Assembly (NCBI GenBank): GCA_964387095.1
Contig: CAYLVH010000080.1
Location: 1-7,937 of the forward strand
Source of the DNA: JAJQBJ01 sp964387095
GTDB taxonomy: Bacteria > Bacillota > Clostridia > Oscillospirales > Oscillospiraceae
DNA: 7,937 bases
Direction of reading: 5' to 3'
Shown here: positions 1 through 5,934 of the stretch, piece after piece
Layout of the letters: each line of letters opens with the position of its first letter
Numbering within the stretch: the stretch's first letter is position 1
Translations under genes and position numbers: made by a program
The notes under the pieces: model-generated
What the model was told of the DNA's origin: nothing
The model's database searches: none
What the model saw: only the letters and a program-made list of their open reading frames with translations

Positions 1-57
1 CACTTTGTTCAGCTTTGTTGCAAAAATTGATTTCCGTGGCAAAATGGGAGATTTCCC

Positions 58-85
58 TTGCTTTTTTTGATTTTTGTGATATAAT
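58..85 (+). promoter_or_regulatory. Promoter of the tRNA-Ala gene
   Basis: A perfect TATAAT -10 box lies at 80-85, preceded by TG at 77-78 (extended -10). A weak -35 box, TTGCTT, lies at 58-63 with a 16-base spacer. Transcription would start near 92, about 15 bases before the mature tRNA 5' end at 107, which fits a short leader removed by RNase P. The boxes are read directly; activity is inferred. Confidence 0.75.
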
Positions 86-106
86 CTAGACGTTGAGAAG
101 AAATAT

Positions 107-182
107 GGGCCCATAGCTCAGTTGGGAGAGCGTTCGGTTCGCATCCGAGAGGTCGAGGGTTCGAATCCCTTTGGGTCCACCA
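107..182 (+). tRNA. tRNA-Ala (anticodon CGC)
   Basis: A complete cloverleaf can be folded by eye. The acceptor stem is 107-113 with 172-178, the D stem 116-119 with 128-131, and the anticodon stem 133-137 with 145-149. The 7-base anticodon loop is 138-144 with anticodon CGC at 140-142, and the T arm contains TTCGAAT. The discriminator base is A179 and the CCA end is encoded at 180-182. Anticodon CGC reads GCG (alanine). The third acceptor pair is G:U (G3:U70), the classical alanine identity element, so anticodon and identity pair agree. The gene stands alone, with its own promoter upstream and an intrinsic terminator three bases after the CCA, so it is a single-gene transcription unit. Confidence 0.96.
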
Positions 183-184
183 CA

Positions 185-221
185 TCGGAGCAAGCTTTAG
201 CCGCTTGCTCCGACTTTTTTT
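185..221 (+). terminator. Intrinsic terminator of the tRNA-Ala gene
   Basis: A perfect 10-base-pair stem is formed by CGGAGCAAGC (186-195) and GCTTGCTCCG (203-212), with a 7-base loop and an extra T185-A213 pair. It is followed by C and then seven T (215-221). This is a textbook Rho-independent terminator and closes the tRNA transcription unit. Confidence 0.93.
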
Positions 222-232
222 CACGAATTGTG

Positions 233-241
233 TGCTATCAT
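233..241 (+). promoter_or_regulatory. Possible extended -10 promoter of the methyltransferase gene
   Basis: TATCAT at 236-241 matches the -10 consensus at five of six positions and is preceded by TG and one base (233-235), an extended -10 arrangement. No convincing -35 is seen, because the expected place falls in the T tract of the preceding terminator. Some promoter is needed here because the upstream terminator isolates this gene. This is the best candidate, but it is weak. Confidence 0.3.
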
Positions 242-285
242 GGTATTTGTAAGGAATAAACCAGTTATATTGATTGAGGTGCCAT

Positions 286-1047
286 ATGAATATCCAATGG
301 AATGCGCAGAATTATAAAGACAACTTTTCCTTTGTCCCGGAGTATGGAGAGGACGTCATGAGCTTACTTACCGTATCAAGGGGCAGTAGGGTGGTGGATC
401 TTGGCTGCGGGAACGGGACCCTGACAAGGAAGCTGGCTGACAGAGGTTACTCCGTTGTGGGCATTGACGCGTCGAAAGAGATGATCGCCCTTGCCAAAGC
501 GGAATACCCGGAGCTGCGCTTCATGCAGGGAGACGCAAGAACCTTTCGGCTCCCGGAGCAGGTGGACGCTGTATTCTCCAATGCGGTCTTCCACTGGATT
601 GATGCCGGTCAACAAGAGACCATGGTCGCAAACCTTGCCGCGCAGCTTCGCACCGGGGGCGAGCTGGTCTGCGAATTTGGCGGCTACCACTGCGGTGAGG
701 CCGTGCATGCACAGCTGGAAAAGGGCTTTGCGGCAAGGGGCCTTGCCTATCCTAGGACCTTCTATTTTCCCACCATTGGGCAGTATGCGCCCCTCCTGGA
801 AAAGCACGGAATGCGTGTTGAAGTTGGCCTGCTCTTTGACCGTCCCACCCAACAGAAATCAGAGCATGGCGTCATCGACTGGGTCAATATGTTTGTCACC
901 AAGCCTTTTGAGGGGATGGACGAAGATCTGAAAAAGGAAATCCTCTTTGAGACCGAAAACGCTTTAAGAGACAGGCTCTTTATCGATGGCAAATGGTACA
1001 TTGACTATGTGCGCATACGTATCAGGGCCGGAAAAGTGAATGAATAA
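286..1047 (+). CDS. Class I SAM-dependent methyltransferase, substrate unknown
   Basis: The protein has 253 residues and is predicted soluble and cytoplasmic. It would transfer a methyl group from S-adenosylmethionine to an unidentified small molecule. Seen in the sequence: the SAM-binding motif DLGCGNG (residues 38-44), an acidic residue closing strand 2 (D61, in VGIDAS), GDA (82-84), and the motif IV-like SNAVFHW (98-104). The C-terminal half carries the variable substrate region. The SNAVFHW pattern and length resemble trans-aconitate methyltransferase-like and ubiE-like small-molecule enzymes, but the substrate cannot be read from this. I chose the ATG at 286 because GAGGT lies at 276-280, five bases upstream. 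An in-frame TTG at 274 would sit on the ribosome binding site. The gene stands alone between a terminator and a hairpin, so context gives no clue to its pathway. Confidence 0.88.
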   Translation: MNIQWNAQNYKDNFSFVPEYGEDVMSLLTVSRGSRVVDLGCGNGTLTRKLADRGYSVVGIDASKEMIALAKAEYPELRFMQGDARTFRLPEQVDAVFSNAVFHWIDAGQQETMVANLAAQLRTGGELVCEFGGYHCGEAVHAQLEKGFAARGLAYPRTFYFPTIGQYAPLLEKHGMRVEVGLLFDRPTQQKSEHGVIDWVNMFVTKPFEGMDEDLKKEILFETENALRDRLFIDGKWYIDYVRIRIRAGKVNE

Positions 1048-1071
1048 TTCCCATTAAATGGGGGAAAAGTC

Positions 1072-1099
1072 CGTTTTTCGAACATTTTATCGAAAAACG
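1072..1099. terminator. Hairpin downstream of the methyltransferase, possible (bidirectional) terminator
   Basis: The arms CGTTTTTCGA (1072-1081) and TCGAAAAACG (1090-1099) form a perfect 10-base-pair stem with an 8-base loop. It begins 24 bases after the methyltransferase stop. On the plus strand the stem is followed by only a broken T-rich stretch (ATTTT some bases later). On the minus strand it is followed almost at once by CTTTT. The T run is therefore imperfect in both directions and termination is probable but not certain. Confidence 0.45.
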
Positions 1100-1199
1100 A
1101 ACTTCATTTTGCCTTTGATTATTTCTGGATTTCGTTGTTCAGGGCTTTGGCGACCGCTATGCCTCCCTTCTGAATTTGCTGAAAGAGGAGACTTTTTGC

Positions 1200-1228
1200 T
1201 TGATTAAGTCCTATGAATATATTATAAT
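1200..1228 (+). promoter_or_regulatory. Strong sigma-A-type promoter of the RyR-domain membrane protein gene
   Basis: TTGATT (-35, 1200-1205) and a perfect TATAAT (-10, 1223-1228) are separated by exactly 17 bases. The start would be near 1235, giving a leader of about 33 bases. The area is clearly more A+T-rich than the genes on either side. This implies that the 1268 gene is transcribed on its own from a standard housekeeping promoter. No operator or binding-site repeat is obvious next to it. Confidence 0.8.
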
Positions 1229-1267
1229 AAATATCATTCAAATTCCGAATACAGGGGAGGCGGGGAG

Positions 1268-3181
1268 ATGATTTGGAATCATTGCTTGGTAATTGCAGTC
1301 GTTATTTTTGTGGGGATGATTGTGACGAGCGTTGTGCTGAAGTTGTTCCGCAAGAAATGGGCGGCAGAGGATTTGATTGCGGCTTGCCGGAATGAGGACA
1401 CTTTGTGGGCAAATGCGCCTGGAAAGGGAAGGCGGCTGGAGCTCCTGTCCATTCCCAATATGCTGTTTGTGGCAACGGTGATCTCCTCCTATATTCTGAC
1501 TCTGCCCATTATGGATGCCATTGGCTGTGGAGTGCTGGAGGGGGTCCTGATTACCATCCAGCATATGCTGCAGGTGTTCAGCCTGGACGGTGACTTCACC
1601 GCCCTGCGGGAGATGGTTGGCTGCACAACAGAGCTGGGGACGCAGATTTACTGTGGCTTTGCGGCTTTTTTGTATGCCCTGGCGCCGGTGTTGACCATCA
1701 GCGTAGTTTTGTCGTTCTTTAAAAACCTGACCGCTTATTTTCGGCTGTATTGGCACAGAATGCGGAACCTATATGTTTTTTCGGAGCTGAACGAAAAGTC
1801 CCTTGTCCTGGCACAGAGCTGCATCCTGCATGAGCTAAATGGCACAGCTGATGCAGAAACCGGGACCAAAAAAAAGCCAAGGACCGCGCAAATTGTCTTT
1901 ACCGATGTATTCGAAAGCAATGACGAGCATTTTTATGAGCTGCACCAGCGGGCGGAGAAGCTGGGCGCCCTGTGCTTCAAGAAGGATATCCTTTCCCTTG
2001 ATTACCGGTTCCATAGCAAAAAGAGCCGCCTGACCTTCTTTATCATCGGGGAGGACGAATCGGAAAATATCCAGCACACCCTGCGCCTGGTAGAGCTGTA
2101 TGGGGCTTATCAAAATGCGCGGCTCTACTCCTTTACCACCTCCACGGAGAGCGCGCTTTTGATTGGCTCGGTGATGAGCCGTGACTTGGAGATGAAGGTT
2201 CGCCGGATCAACCAGACTCAATCCCTGATCTACAATTATCTGTATCAGCATAATATCTTCGAATGCGCGGTCCAGCAGCCTGACGGCGAAAAGCTGCTCT
2301 CCGTTGCCATCATCGGCATGGGGCGCTATGGCACGGAATTCTTGAAGGCGATCACCTGGGCCGGACAGATGCCCGGATACCGGCTGGAGATTCATGTCTT
2401 TGACCAGGACCCTGAAGCGGAGGAGAAGTTCACCTCCATGTGTCCCGAGCTGATGCAGATGAACTGCAAGCAAATCGACGGCGAGGCCCAATATTCCATT
2501 ACCTTCCACCACAAGCCCAATGGCCAGGGCATTAATGTGCGCTCCATTGCCTTTGATGACATAATTACCAAAATCGGCAATATTTCTCTGGCTTTTATTG
2601 CCCTGGGAAAGGATGAGGATGATATTGAGATATCCATCAAGCTGCGCATGCTGTTTAAGCGCTGCAAGCCTGACAGAAAGCCCGTCATAGAGTCGGTGAT
2701 CTATGAGGACACGAAGGCCTCCACGGTGCAGCGATATTCCTTAAATGATTATAAGGGGAATGATTTTGGCATTCATTTTATCAATGAATTGCGGGAAACC
2801 TATACGTACGAGGTGATCGTTGGCTCCAAACTGGAGGAGGAGGCCAAGCGGCGCCATTTAAAGTGGTCCACAAAGGAGAGCCGGGCAGAGGATACGCTGA
2901 AATTTTATAAATACGAGTACTTTTACCGCTCTTCCGTGGCCAGAGTAATCCGCCAGAAATTCCGCAAAGAGGTGGGTCTTCCCGGGACGGAAAAGGAAGC
3001 CGCCCAGCGCACCCTCCAGGAGCGGACTGGAATTCAGCGGGCTGAGCATATAGGCTGGAACGCGTATATGAGAACCGAGGGCTATTGCTATGGCAAGCGG
3101 GACGATCAGGCAAAGCTGCACCATGATCTGGTGCCCTTTGAGAAGTTGCCATCGGAGGAGCGGAAAAAGATTGTCGACTGA
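1268..3181 (+). CDS. Membrane protein with tandem Rossmann (TrkA-N/RCK-like) regions and C-terminal RyR domain
   Basis: The protein has 637 residues. The N-terminus carries hydrophobic segments at about 7-27, 62-104 (one or two helices) and 127-158, with positively charged flanks (RKK 28-30; RLYWHRMR 159-166). A Rossmann-like region begins at about 167 (NLYVFSELNEKS); it has strands and helices but no GxGxxG. A second begins at about 345 with the nucleotide-binding GMGRYG (350-355) and the strand-2 acidic end FDQD (378-381). The C-terminus, about 588-637, matches the RyR (ryanodine receptor) domain: AEH and W597, then GYCYG (605-609), RDD (611-613), and LVPFEKL (621-627). No K+-channel selectivity filter is visible. 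It reads as a membrane-anchored sensor of NAD, a nucleotide or another small ligand; the function is unknown. The start ATG has GGGGAGG at 1254-1260, seven bases upstream. The gene is monocistronic in appearance, with its own promoter. Domain calls are by motif recognition; the role is inference. Confidence 0.82.
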   Translation: MIWNHCLVIAVVIFVGMIVTSVVLKLFRKKWAAEDLIAACRNEDTLWANAPGKGRRLELLSIPNMLFVATVISSYILTLPIMDAIGCGVLEGVLITIQHMLQVFSLDGDFTALREMVGCTTELGTQIYCGFAAFLYALAPVLTISVVLSFFKNLTAYFRLYWHRMRNLYVFSELNEKSLVLAQSCILHELNGTADAETGTKKKPRTAQIVFTDVFESNDEHFYELHQRAEKLGALCFKKDILSLDYRFHSKKSRLTFFIIGEDESENIQHTLRLVELYGAYQNARLYSFTTSTESALLIGSVMSRDLEMKVRRINQTQSLIYNYLYQHNIFECAVQQPDGEKLLSVAIIGMGRYGTEFLKAITWAGQMPGYRLEIHVFDQDPEAEEKFTSMCPELMQMNCKQIDGEAQYSITFHHKPNGQGINVRSIAFDDIITKIGNISLAFIALGKDEDDIEISIKLRMLFKRCKPDRKPVIESVIYEDTKASTVQRYSLNDYKGNDFGIHFINELRETYTYEVIVGSKLEEEAKRRHLKWSTKESRAEDTLKFYKYEYFYRSSVARVIRQKFRKEVGLPGTEKEAAQRTLQERTGIQRAEHIGWNAYMRTEGYCYGKRDDQAKLHHDLVPFEKLPSEERKKIVD

Positions 3182-3237
3182 GTTCAAGCCTTGCCTTTGA
3201 TATCATCTGTGTATCTGATAAAACCATGGAGATGGTC

Positions 3238-3266
3238 TTGCGCCAGCTGGTAAAGTCTGATACAAT
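3238..3266 (+). promoter_or_regulatory. Extended -10 promoter of the degV-mscS operon
   Basis: TACAAT (3261-3266) is a five-of-six -10 box preceded by TGA (3258-3260), making it an extended -10. A partial -35, TTGCGC, lies at 3238-3243 with a 17-base spacer. The start would be near 3273, about 27 bases before the GTG start. I see no convincing terminator between the preceding gene's stop (3181) and this promoter, so some read-through from upstream is possible. Confidence 0.65.
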
Positions 3267-3299
3267 ATACTAATCATTGTCATAAAGGAGAGACATTTC

Positions 3300-4169
3300 G
3301 TGTCTAAAATTCTATTTATTACGGATTCCGCCGCAGACATTCCGGCGGAACAGCTGCTGGGCCTGGAAATCAAGGTCCTGCCCTTCCTGATCTCCATGGG
3401 AGATCGGGAATATCGGGATTGCGTGGACTTTACGCAGAAGGAGTTCTACGGGATGCTCCTGGCGGCAGAGGAGATTCCCACCCATTCCCAGATCAATCCC
3501 ACCATTCTCATGGAGGTATTTGAAGAAGCAAAGGATGCGGGCTATACCGATCTGATCTATACCTCCATTAACTCCAAGGGTTCAGCCACCTTCCAGAACA
3601 CCATCATGGCAAAGGATATGTTCTTCCAGAAGCATCCTGAGCTGGTGGACAGCTTCCACATTTATCTGCTGGACTCCAAGACCTATACCTACGCATATGG
3701 CTATGCTGTGGTGGAGGGCGCCAAGATGGCCCGGGAGGGCAAGGGCGCGGAGGAGATCACCGCCTGGATGCAGGACTGGTTGGACCATGTGCGCATCCTC
3801 TTTGCCACCTACTCCCTGAAATTTGCCAAGAAGTCTGGCCGTGTTTCCGCCGCCGCCGCTTTCCTGGGGGAAACGCTGGGTTTAAAGCCCATTATGACCT
3901 TCGTGGATGGTGAGAGCCAGGTCCTGGCCAAGGTGCGGGGGGAGAAAGCTGTGATTCCCACCATTCTGAAGATGATGAAGGAGGAAATTGCTCCCGGCTC
4001 CCCTTATTTTGTCATCAAGGCGGATATGGAGGACAAGAACGAAGAGATGATGGCGACGGCCAAGGCGGCCACCGGCTATGACAGCACCTGCCAGTACTAT
4101 ATCGGCGGAGTCATCGCCGTCAATGCCGGTCCCCAGCTCACCGGCATAATCTATCGGAAGAAGGACTGA
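3300..4169 (+). CDS. DegV family fatty-acid-binding protein (FakB-like)
   Basis: The protein has 289 residues, the usual length of this family. Characterised members bind a fatty acid in a pocket and, as FakB, present it to the kinase FakA for phosphorylation to acyl-phosphate. Seen here: the N-terminal DSAADIP (9-15); PTHSQ (60-64), the counterpart of the PTTSQ ligand loop with His in place of the second Thr; SKGSATFQ (92-99), the counterpart of SxLSGTYQ; KKSGRVS followed by a LKPI motif; and VNAGPQLTG near the end, where many members have HxGPG. The glycine- and serine-based fold motifs are kept but several pocket residues differ, so lipid specificity may differ. The start is GTG, chosen because AAAGGAG (3284-3290) lies nine bases upstream. 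The gene precedes the MscS gene by 13 bases and is probably co-transcribed with it. No FakA kinase gene is in the window. Confidence 0.93.
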   Translation: MSKILFITDSAADIPAEQLLGLEIKVLPFLISMGDREYRDCVDFTQKEFYGMLLAAEEIPTHSQINPTILMEVFEEAKDAGYTDLIYTSINSKGSATFQNTIMAKDMFFQKHPELVDSFHIYLLDSKTYTYAYGYAVVEGAKMAREGKGAEEITAWMQDWLDHVRILFATYSLKFAKKSGRVSAAAAFLGETLGLKPIMTFVDGESQVLAKVRGEKAVIPTILKMMKEEIAPGSPYFVIKADMEDKNEEMMATAKAATGYDSTCQYYIGGVIAVNAGPQLTGIIYRKKD

Positions 4170-4182
4170 GGGAAAGGTGAAC

Positions 4183-5088
4183 ATGGTGCTGAATCTTTCC
4201 CTGACCGCTCTGACCGCGGTGGTGGAGGGAGCCACTGAGGTGATTTCGGATATCTCGGAAGATGTTTCCACCGCCAAGGACACCATTTTGAGCTCTTTGG
4301 GCCTGGAGCTTGGCTCCCTGGCGCTGAGCAACGTTGTGGCAGCCGTGGTGATCCTGATCGTCTGTCTCATCGCCATCAAGGTGGTCTCCAAGGCCGTTAA
4401 TAAGCTGCTGGTCAAATCCAAGCTGGATAAGACCCTGCACGCCTTTATCAAGTCCACCCTTCGGATTCTGATGTATGTCCTGACCGCCAACATCGTGCTC
4501 GGTTCCCTGGGCTTCAATGTGACCTCTCTGGTGGCTGTCCTGTCTGTTGCCGGCTTGGCTGTCTCCCTGGCCACGCAGAACTCCCTGTCCAACCTGGCAG
4601 GGGGCATTACCATCCTGTTGACCCGGCCCTTCCTGGTGGGCGACTATATCGAAGCCGGGGGCCAAAGCGGCACCGTTCTGGAAATTGGCATCGCTTACAC
4701 CAAAATCAACTCCTCGGACAACAGGCGCATTTCCATCCCCAACAGTGCCATTTCCTCTGCGAATATCGTCAACTACTCCACCGAGGGGAAGCGCCGAGTG
4801 GAGCTGACCTTCGGCGCGGCCTATGAAAGCGACGTGGAGAGCGTTAAGAACGCGTTGAAAACCGCCATTGGCCGCTGCGATAAGGTGCTGACCGAAGGGA
4901 AGGACGCCCCCTTCATCCGCCTGTCCGAGTACGGTGAGAGCAACATCACCTATCTCGTCCGGGTGTGGTGCAAGAATGCGGACTACTGGGATGTCTACTA
5001 TTTCCTGCTGGAGGAGGTGGGCAAGGTGTTCCAGGAGGAAGGCATTCAGATGAGCTATAACCGCCTTGTTGTGGAGCAGCTGAAATAA
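4183..5088 (+). CDS. MscS-family small-conductance mechanosensitive ion channel
   Basis: The protein has 301 residues and is an inner-membrane channel that opens under membrane tension to release solutes during hypo-osmotic shock. Layout: an N-terminal extension of about 45 residues, TM1 (about 46-68), TM2 (about 91-110), and the pore-lining TM3 (about 113-145) with the Gly/Ala-rich AGLAVSLA and LSNLAGG (135-141). The family hallmark RPFLVGD (148-154) follows, then the beta domain with GTVLEIG and IPNS (185-188), and a C-terminal alpha/beta domain. The three-helix layout is that of the minimal MscS type. Start choice: ATG 4183 sits two bases after AGGTGA (4175-4180), which pairs with the 16S tail. 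An in-frame GTG at 4177 would add two residues and is the alternative. It follows the degV stop by 13 bases, so it is the second gene of that operon. Confidence 0.93.
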   Translation: MVLNLSLTALTAVVEGATEVISDISEDVSTAKDTILSSLGLELGSLALSNVVAAVVILIVCLIAIKVVSKAVNKLLVKSKLDKTLHAFIKSTLRILMYVLTANIVLGSLGFNVTSLVAVLSVAGLAVSLATQNSLSNLAGGITILLTRPFLVGDYIEAGGQSGTVLEIGIAYTKINSSDNRRISIPNSAISSANIVNYSTEGKRRVELTFGAAYESDVESVKNALKTAIGRCDKVLTEGKDAPFIRLSEYGESNITYLVRVWCKNADYWDVYYFLLEEVGKVFQEEGIQMSYNRLVVEQLK

Positions 5089-5131
5089 TCGGTTTCAAGA
5101 TAGAATATTTGCGGTCCCATCGCATGAAATC

Positions 5132-5172
5132 CCCCTCCTTTTCGCAAACTAGCGGAAAAGAGGGGTGTTTTT
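5132..5172 (+). terminator. Intrinsic terminator-like hairpin that also contains the ribosome binding site of the next gene
   Basis: The 5' arm at 5132-5145 and 3' arm at 5152-5165 give 13 pairs with one bulged base on each side (C5138, G5154) and a 6-base loop. TG and five T (5168-5172) follow. This is a good terminator for the degV-mscS operon. The T tract ends directly at the ATG at 5173. The only Shine-Dalgarno-like sequence for that ATG, GAGGGG (5160-5165, seven bases away), lies wholly in the 3' arm, so the folded stem would hide it. Confidence 0.8.
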
Positions 5173-5541
5173 ATGCCACAAGAAAAGGGAATTGCCCTGC
5201 GCTGCGGGATAGCGGGAGGGCTGGCGGGCATCGCCACCGGACTGTTTGGCGGGGGCGGGGGCATGGTGCTGGTGCCGCTGCTGTTGGGCTTTTGCAAGCT
5301 GAAGGAGAAGGAGGCCTTCGCGGCGTCGGTGGGGATTATCCTGCCGCTGTGCGTCGTTTCAGCTGTTGTGTATGCCTTCGGAAACGCGCTGCCCCTGGGG
5401 GAATCCGTGCCGTATTTGATCGGCGGTGCCATTGGCGGGACCCTGGGCGGGCTGTGGTTCCGGAAAATCTCCGCCAGGCTCCTGAGAAAGGGGCTGGCGC
5501 TTCTGCTGATTTATGGAGGGGTGAGATGTCTGCTTTTCTGA
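5173..5541 (+). CDS. Half-size TSUP (TauE/SafE) transporter subunit, N-terminal-type repeat
   Basis: The protein has 122 residues, half of a normal TSUP permease (about 250 residues, two homologous repeats). The family moves sulfite, sulfoacetate or other small organosulfur or carboxylate anions across the membrane; the substrate here is unknown. The signature is the glycine-rich GLFGGGGG (residues 23-30) followed by P35. Four hydrophobic stretches can be drawn at about 12-36, 45-68, 78-98 and 104-120. The start at ATG 5173 uses GAGGGG at 5160-5165, inside the preceding hairpin. The stop overlaps the next gene by 16 bases in another frame. The two frames differ by a true start with a strong ribosome binding site, so this looks like two genes rather than a broken one. 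It probably pairs with the next product to make one transporter. Confidence 0.87.
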   Translation: MPQEKGIALRCGIAGGLAGIATGLFGGGGGMVLVPLLLGFCKLKEKEAFAASVGIILPLCVVSAVVYAFGNALPLGESVPYLIGGAIGGTLGGLWFRKISARLLRKGLALLLIYGGVRCLLF

Positions 5542-5903
5542 TTCCGGTCCTGGCGGGAGCGGCCACCGGCGTCCTTTCCGGCTTTGGCGTGGGCGGGGGA
5601 ACCCTGCTGATCCTTTATCTGACCTTTCTGGCGGGGGTTGACCAGACCTCTGCCCAGGGGATCAATCTCCTGTACTTCCTGCCCACCTACGCTGCCGCGC
5701 TGGTGCTGCACTGGAAGAACGGCTATATTCCCTGGAAGCGGGCGGTGTTCCCGGCGGCCCTGGGGGGCTGCGTCACCGCTGGCCTGGCGGCCTGGGCCGC
5801 CGGCTGGCTGGATACGGACCTGCTGCGGAAGCTCTTTGGCGGCTATCTCCTGGCGATTGGCCTGGTGGAGCTGTTCCGCAAAAAGAAATCGCCCTCCCGA
5901 TGA
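5526..5903 (+). CDS. Half-size TSUP (TauE/SafE) transporter subunit, C-terminal-type repeat
   Basis: The protein has 125 residues. It begins with the second TSUP repeat signature: AGAATGVLSGFGVGGG (residues 10-25), then QGINLLYFLPT, the usual second-half helix with a conserved Gln-Gly. About four membrane segments follow, ending in a basic tail (FRKKKSPSR). The start ATG at 5526 has a very strong ribosome binding site, GGAGGGGTGA (5515-5524), and lies 16 bases before the upstream stop, so translation is probably coupled. Together the two products total 247 residues, the length of one full TSUP protein, which supports a heterodimeric split transporter. Its last codons and stop are part of a hairpin that serves as terminator for the opposite strand. 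Confidence 0.88.
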   Translation: MSAFLIPVLAGAATGVLSGFGVGGGTLLILYLTFLAGVDQTSAQGINLLYFLPTYAAALVLHWKNGYIPWKRAVFPAALGGCVTAGLAAWAAGWLDTDLLRKLFGGYLLAIGLVELFRKKKSPSR

Positions 5904-5914
5904 CGGAGGGCGAT
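5878..5914 (-). terminator. Intrinsic terminator of the dnaX-ebfC operon
   Basis: A perfect 10-base-pair stem (5888-5897 with 5905-5914) has a 7-base loop. Read on the minus strand, it is followed by a T-rich tract, TTCTTTTTG (complement of 5879-5887). On the plus strand no T run follows, so it chiefly terminates leftward transcription from dnaX and ebfC, 20 bases after the ebfC stop. The hairpin lies over the last codons and stop codon of the convergent TSUP gene. Confidence 0.85.
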
Positions 5915-5934
5915 GGGTTCATGGAATTGGGGGC

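Noticed and set aside
9..224. Minus-strand open frame of 71 codons containing WTQRDSNPRPLGCEPNALP
   Set aside because: This is the familiar false reading of the antisense strand of a tRNA gene; it lies over tRNA-Ala and its terminator.
1835..2512. Minus-strand open frame of 225 codons opposite the RyR-domain gene
   Set aside because: No ribosome binding site or recognisable motif; the plus strand encodes clear Rossmann and RyR motifs.
3882..4613. Minus-strand open frame of 243 codons opposite degV and mscS
   Set aside because: It spans two genes with clear family motifs on the other strand and its translation is compositionally odd (Thr/Arg-rich) with no recognisable motif.
5109..5903. Single long open frame of 264 codons across both TSUP halves
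   Set aside because: Only the part from 5526 on reads as a TSUP protein; upstream it is the wrong frame of the first half gene and begins in the terminator region.
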